This document shows positions 56,449 through 64,000 of a stretch of DNA of 64,000 nucleotides, in pieces (the stretch's first letter is position 1; each line of letters opens with the position of its first letter). The DNA lies in the NCBI RefSeq assembly GCF_001636055.1, contig NZ_CP011789.1, forward strand, positions 186,001-250,000. Direction: 5' to 3'. This DNA is from Pseudomonas putida. GTDB lineage: Bacteria; Pseudomonadota; Gammaproteobacteria; Pseudomonadales; Pseudomonadaceae. A program made the translations under genes and the position numbers. Below the pieces are notes generated by a model. It saw only the letters and a program-made list of their open reading frames with translations. It searched no databases and was not told the origin of the DNA.

Positions 56449-57828
56449 GTGACTGCACCGACCGAACTGGACAAACGCTGGCTCACCGAAGCGGTGCGCC
56501 TGCGTGAAGAACACGCCGGCCCCCTGGAAGACCAGGAAGCCAACCGTCGCGCGCGCCAGCAGGGCGGCGACCTGGCGGCACGCATCGAGCACCGCGCCCT
56601 GTGGCTGGCCGAGCGCGACGGCATGACCCAGGCCCTGCGTCATTGGAAGCAGGGTGCACGCCTGGCCCTGCTGGCCCTGATGATCGTCGCCGTGCTCAGC
56701 GGCGCCGGCCTCGGCCTTGCGGCGCTGGGTGACGGCCAACGCCCGGTGAATGTGTTCTGGGCGCTGGGCAGCCTGCTGGGCCTGAACCTGGTGTTGCTGG
56801 TCGGCTGGGCCCTGGGCTTCTTCTTCGCAGGTGAGCAGGGCGCAACCCTGGGCCGGCTCTGGCTGTGGCTCAGCGAACGCTTCGCCCGTGATGCCAAGGC
56901 CGTGCACCTGGCCCCCGCCCTGCTGGTGCTGCTGCAGCGCAAGCGCCTCAATCGCTGGCTGCTCGGCCTGCTGGTACATGGCCTGTGGCTGCTGGCGATG
57001 AGCGCGGCGCTGGGCATGCTGTTGGCGCTGCTAGCGACCCGGCGCTACGGCTTCGTCTGGGAGACCACCCTGCTCGCGGCCGAACCCTTCATCGCCCTGA
57101 CCAACGCCCTCGGCGCCCTGCCCTCGCTGCTGGGCTTCAGCATTCCCGACGAGAGCATGATCCGCGCCAGCGGCGCGACCCTGCCGAGCCTGGACATCGC
57201 CCGCCAGGCCTGGGCCAGTTGGCTGCTCGGCGTGGTGCTGGTATACGGCCTGCTGCCCCGCCTGCTGCTGGCGACCCTGTGCCTGTGGCGCTGGCGCCAG
57301 GGCCGCAGGCAACTGGCCCTGGATCTCAGCCTGCCAGGCCATGCACAACTGCGTGACGCGCTGATGCCGCGCAGCGAACGCATCGGTGTACAGGACGCCG
57401 CCCCCGAGCACCTGCCGCAGTTCGAGGCGGGCCAACTGGAAACTGGCAGCAGCGGCGCTCTGCTGGTGGGCCTGGAGCTGGATGACCAGCGCGCCTGGCC
57501 GCCCACGCTGCCAAGCACGGTGACCAACGCAGGCGTGCTCGACAGCCGCGAATCACGCAACAAACTGCTCGAACAACTCAGCCGCTTCCCACCGGCGCGC
57601 CTGGCCATCGCCTGCGACCCGCGCCGCTCGCCTGATCGTGGCAGCCTGGCGTTGCTCGCCGAGCTCGCGCGCAACGCAGGCGCCACGCGCATCTGGTTGC
57701 TCCAGGCCCTGCCTGGCCAGGCAATGGACGCCGCTCGCCTGGGCGACTGGCACGAAGCCCTCGACCGCCTTGGCCTGCACCACGCCGACACCTCGCCCCT
57801 GACCTGGCTGGAGCATGGCCATGACTGA
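56449..57828 (+). CDS. DUF2868 membrane protein
   Basis: A 459-residue protein with an N-terminal soluble stretch (TELDKRWLTEAVRLREEH), about four to five membrane helices between residues 65 and 285 (LALLALMIVAVLSGAGLGLAAL, VFWALGSLLGLNLVLLVGWALGFFF and others) and a C-terminal cytosolic domain. It matches DUF2868. GTG 56449 is preferred, with GGAAG upstream; ATG 56437 is possible. Its end overlaps the following GTPase gene, a conserved pairing in Pseudomonas that implies joint function. The role is unknown. Confidence 0.85.
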   Translation: MTAPTELDKRWLTEAVRLREEHAGPLEDQEANRRARQQGGDLAARIEHRALWLAERDGMTQALRHWKQGARLALLALMIVAVLSGAGLGLAALGDGQRPVNVFWALGSLLGLNLVLLVGWALGFFFAGEQGATLGRLWLWLSERFARDAKAVHLAPALLVLLQRKRLNRWLLGLLVHGLWLLAMSAALGMLLALLATRRYGFVWETTLLAAEPFIALTNALGALPSLLGFSIPDESMIRASGATLPSLDIARQAWASWLLGVVLVYGLLPRLLLATLCLWRWRQGRRQLALDLSLPGHAQLRDALMPRSERIGVQDAAPEHLPQFEAGQLETGSSGALLVGLELDDQRAWPPTLPSTVTNAGVLDSRESRNKLLEQLSRFPPARLAIACDPRRSPDRGSLALLAELARNAGATRIWLLQALPGQAMDAARLGDWHEALDRLGLHHADTSPLTWLEHGHD

Positions 57829-59185
57829 TCCGCTCAAGCTGGCCGTGGTCGGCCACACCAACGTCGGCAAGACCTCGCTGCTGCGCACCCTCACCCGCGA
57901 TGTCGGATTTGGTGAGGTATCCCATCGCCCCAGCACCACCCGCCATGTCGAAGGCGCGCGGCTGTCGGTGGACGGCGAGCCCTTGCTCGAGCTCTACGAC
58001 ACCCCCGGCCTGGAAGACGCCATTGCCCTGCTCGACTATCTGGAGCGCCTGGAGCGCCCCGGTGAACGCCTTGACGGCCCGGCCCGCCTGGAGCGCTTTC
58101 TCCAGGGTAGCGAGGCGCGCCAGCGCTTCGAACAGGAAGCCAAGGTGCTGCGTCAGTTACAGGCGAGCAATGCCGGCCTCTATGTGATCGATGCACGCGA
58201 GCCGGTACTGGCCAAGTACCGCGACGAGCTGGAGGTACTCGCCGGCTGCGGCAAGCCGCTGCTGCCCGTGCTCAACTTCGTCGCCAGTAGCCAGCACCGC
58301 GAGCCAGAATGGCGCGAAGCCCTGGCCCGCCTGGGCCTGCACGCGCTGGTGCGGTTCGACAGCGTGGCCCCGCCCGAGGACGGCGAGCGACGCCTCTACG
58401 AGAGCCTCGCCCTGCTGCTGGAGACATCACGCCCCGCCTTGCAGCGCTTGATCGACGACCAGCAGGCCCAGCGCCTGGCCCGCCAGCACAGCGGCAAACG
58501 CCTGATCGCTGAGCTGCTGCTGGACTGCGCCGCCTGCCGGCGCAGCGTCGAGGCAGAGCCTGCCGCTGAAGCCAAGGCCATCGAAGCGCTGCGCCAAGAT
58601 GTTCGACAACGTGAGCAGCGCTGTGTCGAGGCGCTGCTCAAGCTCTATGCCTTCCGTCGTGAAGACGCCAATGCCGGCGACCTGCCGTTGCTGGACGGTC
58701 GCTGGGGCGATGACCTGTTCAACCCCGAGACCCTGAAGCTGCTGGGCGTACGCCTGGGCAGCGGTGTCGCCGCCGGAGCCGCGGCCGGTGCGGGTGTCGA
58801 TCTGCTGGTCGGTGGTCTGACCCTCGGCGCTGCCGCGCTGGCGGGCGCCATTGCCGGAGGCGCACTGCAAACCGCGCGTAATTATGGATCGCGGTTGCTG
58901 GGCAAGCTCAAGGGCCAGCGTGAACTGACCGTGGATGACAGCGTGCTGCGTCTGCTGGCGCTGCGGCAACAGCAACTGATGCTGGCGCTAGACAGCCGGG
59001 GCCATGCAGCACAAGAGAGGGTGCGGCTGGGCGAGCTGGATGAAAAGGCCTGGCGCGAGGGCAAATTGCCGGAGGCGTTGACCAAGGCGCGGGCGCATCC
59101 GCAGTGGTCGACGCTCAATCCGGGCGCGCGGGTGAACCAGGCCGAGCGCCAAGAGCAGCTCGAGGCGTTGGTGTCACAGATCTGA
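57821..59185 (+). CDS. Era-like GTPase with DUF3482 domain
   Basis: A 454-residue GTPase. G1 is VVGHTNVGKTSLL (residues about 9-21), the switch I region has STTRHVE, and G3 is LYDTPGLED. The usual NKxD G4 motif is not present; the aligned strand is LPVLNFVASS. The C-terminal DUF3482 region contains a glycine/alanine-rich hydrophobic stretch (VAAGAAAGAGVDLLVGGL.. ALAGAIAGGAL, about 310-350) that could insert in membranes. It overlaps the DUF2868 gene by eight bases. The start MTDPLKLA was chosen because the preceding ATG would have a poorly spaced ribosome site. Confidence 0.86.
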   Translation: MTDPLKLAVVGHTNVGKTSLLRTLTRDVGFGEVSHRPSTTRHVEGARLSVDGEPLLELYDTPGLEDAIALLDYLERLERPGERLDGPARLERFLQGSEARQRFEQEAKVLRQLQASNAGLYVIDAREPVLAKYRDELEVLAGCGKPLLPVLNFVASSQHREPEWREALARLGLHALVRFDSVAPPEDGERRLYESLALLLETSRPALQRLIDDQQAQRLARQHSGKRLIAELLLDCAACRRSVEAEPAAEAKAIEALRQDVRQREQRCVEALLKLYAFRREDANAGDLPLLDGRWGDDLFNPETLKLLGVRLGSGVAAGAAAGAGVDLLVGGLTLGAAALAGAIAGGALQTARNYGSRLLGKLKGQRELTVDDSVLRLLALRQQQLMLALDSRGHAAQERVRLGELDEKAWREGKLPEALTKARAHPQWSTLNPGARVNQAERQEQLEALVSQI

Positions 59186-59192
59186 AGCGCTC

Positions 59193-59405
59193 CCCTGTGA
59201 GAGCAACTGTCTTGCTCAAAAATCTGAGGCCTGCCCAATCCCGGTAGGAGCAACTGTCTTGCTCAAAATCTAAAGACCAGCCCAATCCCTGTGGGAGCGG
59301 CGGTTCGCCGCTGCGACTTGTCCCGCGAACACGGGCGTAGCCCGTGCCAGGCAGCGCGGTGTCTTTTTCGCGGGCAAGTCGGGGCGCCGAACCGCCGCTC
59401 CTACG
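59193..59405. repeat. 47-bp tandem repeat followed by REP-like palindromes
   Basis: Two 47-bp copies start at 59193 and 59240, each with the hairpin GAGCAACTGTCTTGCTC. At 59287 the third period begins the same way (CCCTGTGGGAGC) but turns into a REP-type hairpin GAGCGGCGGTTCGCCGCT. An inverted partner ends near 59405 (ACCGCCGCTCCTAC). It lies between the convergent GTPase and HD-domain genes. Confidence 0.75.
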
Positions 59406-59426
59406 CGCTAACGAGTGCACCCAATC

Positions 59427-59975
59427 TCAGATCAAGGCCAACGCCTTCCCTTTCAACACCGTCATGTCCAGCACCGGCACCCCAACCTCCTTGGCCATCT
59501 CATCCCACTCACGCATGCGCAGGCTCACCGCAAACAGCGGATCACGCTCGAAGGCATCGGCCTCGGCATCGCTCATCACGCCCCCCTGGTAACCCAAGGT
59601 GCGCCGACTCGCCTCGCTCAGCCGTTCGTAGTATCCCGGCTTGCGCAAGGTCAGGTAGCGCTTGGCCTCCACGTGGAACTCCACCAAGCGCGCCATGCGC
59701 TCACCGAAGCCGCAACGGCGCAGGTACTCGGCGCCGATACGCTCATGGCTGACCACACCATAACTGCCCATGCTGGCGTCGCCACCGCACAGGTGGCCGA
59801 TATCGTGGAAGAACGCAGCGAGCACCACCTCGTCGTCGAAGCCCTCGGCCATGGCCAGTTGCGCAGCCTGGGACATGTGCTCGATCTGGGTGATGGCCTC
59901 GCCGATGTAGTCGTCAGCGCCGTGGCGCTCATACAAGGCGAAGGTGTTGTCGATGATCTGGGCTGGAGTCGGCAT
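59427..59975 (-). CDS. PhnZ/TmpB-like HD-domain phosphonate oxygenase
   Basis: A 182-residue HD-domain protein of the mixed-valent di-iron oxygenase type found in phosphonate operons, where it cleaves the C-P bond of an alpha-hydroxyphosphonate. Visible ligand candidates are H33 (QIEHMSQ), H57-D58 (FFHDIGH), H77 (VVSHERIG) and H101 (VEFHVEAK). Y23 and E26 in DDYIGE match the Tyr-x-x-Glu switch of PhnZ. The partner 2-oxoglutarate hydroxylase (PhnY/TmpA) is not in the window. It is the last gene of the transporter operon. The substrate, 2-aminoethylphosphonate or a methylated form, is inferred. Confidence 0.82.
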   Translation of the reverse strand: MPTPAQIIDNTFALYERHGADDYIGEAITQIEHMSQAAQLAMAEGFDDEVVLAAFFHDIGHLCGGDASMGSYGVVSHERIGAEYLRRCGFGERMARLVEFHVEAKRYLTLRKPGYYERLSEASRRTLGYQGGVMSDAEADAFERDPLFAVSLRMREWDEMAKEVGVPVLDMTVLKGKALALI

Positions 59976-60026
59976 GGCGGTAGGGTCCTGGCGTGGTGAG
60001 GATAGAACTGCTGAATGTCGTTCGAC

Positions 60027-61046
60027 TTACTGCGCCGCCTTCTCCGACTTGCCGTCGTAGCGCTTGCGCCACTCGGCCAGGATCTGGTCGCGGTGCTTCG
60101 ACGCCCAGGCAAAGTCGTTCTTGATCAGGCGTTGCTCGTAGTCGGCAGGCAGCTCTGTCTGCGGCTTGGCAATCCCAGGCGCGGCGAGTACGGCGAAGTT
60201 CTCCTTGTACAGCTCCATGGCCGCAGGGCTCGCCGAGAAATCGGCCAGGCGTCGCGCGGCATCGGCCTTAGGCGTGCCCTTGATCACCGCGGTGGCCTCG
60301 ATTTCCCAGCCGAGCCCTTCCTTGGGCAGCACGATGTCCAGCGGCGCGCCCTGGCGCTTGAGCTGTACGGCCGGGTACTCGAACGAGATGCCGATCGGGA
60401 ACTCGCCCGCCGCCGCCAACTTGCAGGGCTTGGAGCCGGAATGAACGTACTGGCCGATGTTCTGGTGCAGGGCATCCATGTAGGCCCAGCCCTGCGGTTC
60501 GCCGAACGTCTGCAGCCAGGCGCTGACATCGAGGAAGCCAGTGCCGGAGGAGGCCGGGTTGGGCATGACGATCTTGCCCTTGTACTCAGGCTTGGTCAGG
60601 TCCTGCCAACTCACGGGCTTGCTCAGGCCCTGCTTCTCGGCCTCGATGGTGTTGAAGCAGATCGTCGCGGCCCACACGTCCATCCCCACCCAGGCTGGCG
60701 GGTTGGCCGCGTCGCGGTAATTGGGTGCGATCTTGCCCAGGTCTTTCGGCGCGTAGGCATCAAGCATGCCGTTCTGATCGAGAATGGCCAGGCTCGAAGC
60801 CGCCAGGCCCCACACCGCGTCAGCCTGCGGGCGATCCTTCTCGGCCAGCAGCTTGGCGGTGATGATGCCGGTGGAGTCACGCACCCATTTGATCTCGATA
60901 TCCGGGTTGGCCTTCTCGAAGGCCTGCTTGTAGCTCTTGAGCTGCTCGGCTTCCAGGGCGGTGTAGACGGTCAGCTGGGTGGCGGCCGAGGCCTGCAGGC
61001 TGAACACGGCAGATACGGCAGCAACAAGGGCAAGTGGCTTGAACAT
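60027..61046 (-). CDS. 2-aminoethylphosphonate-type ABC transporter, periplasmic binding protein
   Basis: A 339-residue iron/phosphonate-type binding protein with a signal peptide (FKPLALVAAVSAVFSLQASA) and then TQLTVYTALEAEQLKSYKQAF, WVRDSTGIITAKLLAEKDRP and NPASSGTGFLDVSAWLQ. It fits the AepX/PhnS2 class of 2-aminoethylphosphonate binders, supported by the HD-domain oxygenase downstream and by the permease and ATPase upstream. Sequence alone does not exclude another small anion. Confidence 0.84.
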   Translation of the reverse strand: MFKPLALVAAVSAVFSLQASAATQLTVYTALEAEQLKSYKQAFEKANPDIEIKWVRDSTGIITAKLLAEKDRPQADAVWGLAASSLAILDQNGMLDAYAPKDLGKIAPNYRDAANPPAWVGMDVWAATICFNTIEAEKQGLSKPVSWQDLTKPEYKGKIVMPNPASSGTGFLDVSAWLQTFGEPQGWAYMDALHQNIGQYVHSGSKPCKLAAAGEFPIGISFEYPAVQLKRQGAPLDIVLPKEGLGWEIEATAVIKGTPKADAARRLADFSASPAAMELYKENFAVLAAPGIAKPQTELPADYEQRLIKNDFAWASKHRDQILAEWRKRYDGKSEKAAQ

Positions 61047-61075
61047 GAAGCAGCTCCTTTAGGTGGACAGTCGAA

Positions 61076-62800
61076 TCAGGGTTTGGGCGCGCGCTGGCGC
61101 CAGGCCTGGGAGCGGCGCAACAGGCCGCGTGAAGCCCCCGCCAGCAGCAGCGAGGCCGTGGCACTGGTGAGCAGGATCAGGGTGGACATCGCCGCAGCAC
61201 CGCCCACGTTGCCGGCATCGTCCATGTTCAGCACGGCGACGGCGGCCAGGATCGTGTCGGGGCTGTAGAGGAAGATCGCTGCCGACACCGTGGTCATCCC
61301 GGAAACGAACAGGTAGCGCACGATATCCAGCAGTGCAGGCAGGCAGATCGGTACGGTGACGCGCAGGTAATGCCGGTACAGCGGCGCCTTGAGCGACAGC
61401 GCAGCCGCCTCGAACTCACCATCGAGCTGGCGCAGCGCAGTGCTAGCGGTCATCTGGGCGGTGGTCAGGTAGTGGGCGATGGTGCAGACCACCAGCAGCG
61501 CCATGCTGCCGTAGAAGACATGCAGCGGGTTACCGGCGAGGTTGAAGAAGAACACGTAGCCCAGGCCCAGGACGAGTCCTGGCACCGCCATCGGTACGAA
61601 GCTGAGCAGGCGCAAGGCTTGGTTGAGCAGGCGCTGGCCTTTAGTTTTCTCCATCAGGTAGGTGCCAGTGAAGATCACCACGCTGCCGATCACGGCGCAG
61701 CACAGGGCCATGGTCACGCTGTTGCGGTAGGCCAGCCAGCCGCCACCGGCGGTCTCGTCGAACAGGTAGTGCTTGAACGAAAGCGTCAGGTTATAGGGCC
61801 AGAAGGTCACCAGCGACGAATACACCGCCATGCCGATCACCCCCAGCAGCGCTGCGCAGACCAGCACCACGATGGCCAGGAAGCAGGCATCGCGACGACG
61901 CGAAGGCTGGGGCTCGAATACCTGCGCGCGCCCGCTCATCGCCTCGCCCTGGCGGCGGCGCAGCCAGGCATCGACGCTGAAGCTGAGCAGCGCCGGCACC
62001 AGCAGGACCATGCCGATCAGGGCGCCACGGCCGAACTGCTGCTGGCCGACCACCGCCTTGTAGGCCTCCAGCGCCAGTACCTGATAGTCGCCACCGACCA
62101 CCACCGGCACGCCAAAGTCAGTAATGGTCAAGGTGAACACCAGGCAGAACGCGGCGAACACCGCCTGGCGCGTGGCCGGCCAGGTGATGCTGCGAAACGC
62201 CCGCCATGGTCCGGCGCCCATGCTCGAGGCTGCGTCGAACAGCCGTGCATCGGCCAGCGACAGCGCTGACAGCAGGATCATCAAGGCATGCGGGAAGGTG
62301 TAGATCGCTTCGCCAAGCACGATCCCCCAGAACCCGTAGATGTTGTCGCTCAGCAGCCCGCGCAGCAGGCCCTGGTTACCGAACAGGTAGACCAGCGCAA
62401 TGGCCGGCAGCATCGACGGCGCCAGTAGCGGCAGCAGTGAAATCCCGCGCCATAGGCCCTTGGCCGGAATCAGCGTGCGTTGCAGGGCATAGGCGAACAA
62501 GTAGGCCAGTGGCACGACGATCAGCGCTACGCTGAAGGCCACCGCCAGGCTGTTGCCGAGCAGCCAGCGAAAGTTGTCGCTGGCAAACAGCTCGGCGGCC
62601 GCCTGCAGGCCACCGCCCTGGCCCGCCTCGCCGCTGAAACCACGCCAGAAGATGGCCAGCAGCGGCATCAGCACGGCCAGCAACAGCAGGAGCAACAGCA
62701 GGCTCTTGCCGCCGACGACGAACAATCGATCACCCAGGGCGACGCCACTGCGTGGTACGGCCTTGGCGGCGCTCACCGATACGCTCATGGACGCGGCCAT
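61076..62800 (-). CDS. 2-aminoethylphosphonate-type ABC transporter, fused permease
   Basis: A 574-residue protein carrying two BPD_transp_1 permease units in one chain, with about twelve membrane helices. The first unit spans about residues 35-290 (EAA-like loop GAGPWRAFRSITWPATRQ), the second about 310-560 (LKAPLYRHYLRVTVPICLP). This double permease is typical of the FbpB-like iron and 2-aminoethylphosphonate transporters (PhnU2/AepV type). The start is one base after the ATPase stop. Confidence 0.87.
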   Translation of the reverse strand: MAASMSVSVSAAKAVPRSGVALGDRLFVVGGKSLLLLLLLLAVLMPLLAIFWRGFSGEAGQGGGLQAAAELFASDNFRWLLGNSLAVAFSVALIVVPLAYLFAYALQRTLIPAKGLWRGISLLPLLAPSMLPAIALVYLFGNQGLLRGLLSDNIYGFWGIVLGEAIYTFPHALMILLSALSLADARLFDAASSMGAGPWRAFRSITWPATRQAVFAAFCLVFTLTITDFGVPVVVGGDYQVLALEAYKAVVGQQQFGRGALIGMVLLVPALLSFSVDAWLRRRQGEAMSGRAQVFEPQPSRRRDACFLAIVVLVCAALLGVIGMAVYSSLVTFWPYNLTLSFKHYLFDETAGGGWLAYRNSVTMALCCAVIGSVVIFTGTYLMEKTKGQRLLNQALRLLSFVPMAVPGLVLGLGYVFFFNLAGNPLHVFYGSMALLVVCTIAHYLTTAQMTASTALRQLDGEFEAAALSLKAPLYRHYLRVTVPICLPALLDIVRYLFVSGMTTVSAAIFLYSPDTILAAVAVLNMDDAGNVGGAAAMSTLILLTSATASLLLAGASRGLLRRSQAWRQRAPKP

Positions 62801-62801
62801 C

Positions 62802-63860
62802 TCAGGCGAACACCTGCAGGCTCTGGGGTGGCAGGGCCACCCAGATATCCTGCGAGCCCAGGCGCGGCATGGCTTCGGGCGCCAGCTCCGCGAGCAACGC
62901 GTGCCCCGGCAAGGCCTTGAGTTCGAAGCTCATGCGGCAGCGGTTGCCAAGAAAGGTGAGCTCACGCACCTTGGCCGGGAACAGGTTCTCCTCGTGCACC
63001 ACCGGGTTGACCGTGATCGCCTCCGGACGGCAGAACAGCCGGCCACTGCGCACACTCACCGCCCCCGGCGCCAGGCGCATGCTCATGCTGCCCACCTGGG
63101 CGTGGCTGTCGTCATGGCGCTGGAACGGCAGCCAGTTGCCCTGGCCAACGAACTCGGCAACGAACGGTGTGGCAGGCCGGTCGTAGATATCCTGCGGGGA
63201 GGCGTACTGCTCGACCTGCCCGTTGTTCATCACCGCGATGCGGTCGGCCATCAGCATGGCCTCGTCCTGATTGTGGGTAACCATCAAGGTGGTGATGCCC
63301 AGCTTGCGCTGCAGTTGGCGCAGCTCGGTGCACAAGTGCTCGCGCACCCGCGCATCCAGCGCCGACATCGGCTCGTCGAGCAACAGCACCGATGGCGATG
63401 GCGCCAAGGCACGAGCCAGGGCCACACGCTGTTGCTGGCCACCGGAGAGCTGGCTGGGGTATTTCTTTTCGCTGCCGGCCAGGCCAACCAACTCGAGCAT
63501 TTCGGCGACCCGCTGACGCGACTGCTCGCGGCTGCCGCCCGTCAGGCCATAGGCGATATTGGCCTCGACGGTGAGGTTGGGGAACAGGGCATAGGACTGG
63601 AACAGGATGCCGTAATCACGGGCCTGGGGCGGCAGCTCGGAGATATCCCGCTCACCGATGTACAGCGAGCCCCGGTCCTGGCGTTCGAGGCCGGCGATAC
63701 AGCGCAGCAGGGTGGTCTTGCCGCAGCCGGAGGGGCCGAGCAGGCAGACCAGCTCGCCAGCGACGATGTCCAGGGACACGTCGTTCAGCGCGGTGAACGC
63801 GCCGAAACGCTTGTGGATACCGCGCACGTTCATGTGTGCGCCCGGGGTTGCGTGGTTCAT
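62802..63860 (-). CDS. 2-aminoethylphosphonate-type ABC transporter, ATP-binding protein
   Basis: A 352-residue ABC ATPase. Walker A is LLGPSGCGKTTLLRCIAG (about 40-57), Q-loop FQSYALFPNLTV, signature LSGGQQQRVALARAL, Walker B VLLLDEPMSALD and H-loop VTHNQDEAM. A C-terminal TOBE-type domain follows (RSGRLFCRPEAITV.. LTFLGNRCRMSF). It is first in the operon as far as the window shows; any regulator or hydroxylase partner would lie to the right of the window. Confidence 0.9.
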   Translation of the reverse strand: MNHATPGAHMNVRGIHKRFGAFTALNDVSLDIVAGELVCLLGPSGCGKTTLLRCIAGLERQDRGSLYIGERDISELPPQARDYGILFQSYALFPNLTVEANIAYGLTGGSREQSRQRVAEMLELVGLAGSEKKYPSQLSGGQQQRVALARALAPSPSVLLLDEPMSALDARVREHLCTELRQLQRKLGITTLMVTHNQDEAMLMADRIAVMNNGQVEQYASPQDIYDRPATPFVAEFVGQGNWLPFQRHDDSHAQVGSMSMRLAPGAVSVRSGRLFCRPEAITVNPVVHEENLFPAKVRELTFLGNRCRMSFELKALPGHALLAELAPEAMPRLGSQDIWVALPPQSLQVFA

Positions 63861-63970
63861 GGCTGGGCCTCATCGAAGAGATGAGGGCCATGCTAGGAAG
63901 GCTGTGCGAAGGTTCTGTGGCGATCAGGGCAAAGTGGGTGATAGTGGCATTGGCGGATTTTGGTTGAGGG

Positions 63971-64000
63971 CCTGCGAACACGGGCTTGCCCGCGAAGAAG
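63971..64000. repeat. partial REP element at window edge
   Basis: CTGCGAACACGGGCTTGCCCGCGAAGAAG contains the REP core (CGGGCTTGCCCGCGAAGA) and runs to the end of the window, in the region upstream of the transporter operon. Confidence 0.6.

Overview
The window is ordinary, gene-dense chromosomal backbone of a fluorescent Pseudomonas, most probably the P. putida group. This is inferred from high GC, the protein sequences, REP-type intergenic palindromes (core GCGGGCAAGCCCGCTCCCAC) and gene order: damX-aroB-aroK-pilQ..M-mrcA, ftsY-ftsE-ftsX-rpoH, proC-yggT-metX-metW-rdgB-hemW, coaD-fdx and mutM-HDOD-rlmI. I found no tRNA or rRNA gene, CRISPR array, prophage or insertion sequence.

Region 1 (1-9.1 kb). 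A leftward cluster holds a DamX-like ATPase (runs off the edge), aroB, aroK and a compact pilMNOPQ/hofMNOPQ assembly locus, divergent from mrcA (PBP1a). The assembly locus is unusual: pilN carries an in-frame amber codon inside its PilM-binding leader, PilO and PilP are fused into one protein, and the secretin is short. Region 2 (9.1-17.9 kb): maeB, a secreted thermonuclease-like protein, rpmE, priA, argS, an FtsN-like SPOR protein, a TM2 protein and an NlpC/P60 hydrolase. The rpmE terminator lies inside the coding region for the nuclease signal peptide.

Region 3 (17.9-32.8 kb): pilT; the rightward operon yggS-proC-yggT-metX-metW-DUF4426-rdgB-hemW-DUF3392; leftward trmB, thiG, thiS and a DUF423 gene; mtgA; and the leftward ftsY-ftsE-ftsX-rpoH cluster. 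Region 4 (33-41 kb): a secreted/anchored M16 peptidase pair, rsmD, then a third M16 gene in which a catalytic-like and a non-catalytic-like half are fused. That gene has no export signal and uses atypical codons. A YheT hydrolase and a sulfurtransferase follow.

Region 5 (41-54 kb): a TetR regulator divergent from a coniferyl-aldehyde dehydrogenase, coaD, a ferredoxin, ggt, mutM, an HDOD protein, rlmI, a short mgtE, ilvD and a phosphorylcholine-phosphatase-like gene. Region 6 (54-64 kb): a TcyP-type symporter with an AT-rich promoter and a perfect dyad, a 142-bp imperfect palindrome, folA, a DUF2868/GTPase pair, a tandem repeat/REP array, and a leftward phosphonate-type ABC transporter operon ending in a PhnZ/TmpB-like HD-domain oxygenase.

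I did not find a clearly new multi-gene defence or biosynthetic system. The observations most worth checking are the pilN amber codon, the fused M16 paralogue, the 142-bp palindrome, the terminator within a signal peptide, and the edge-truncated phosphonate locus.
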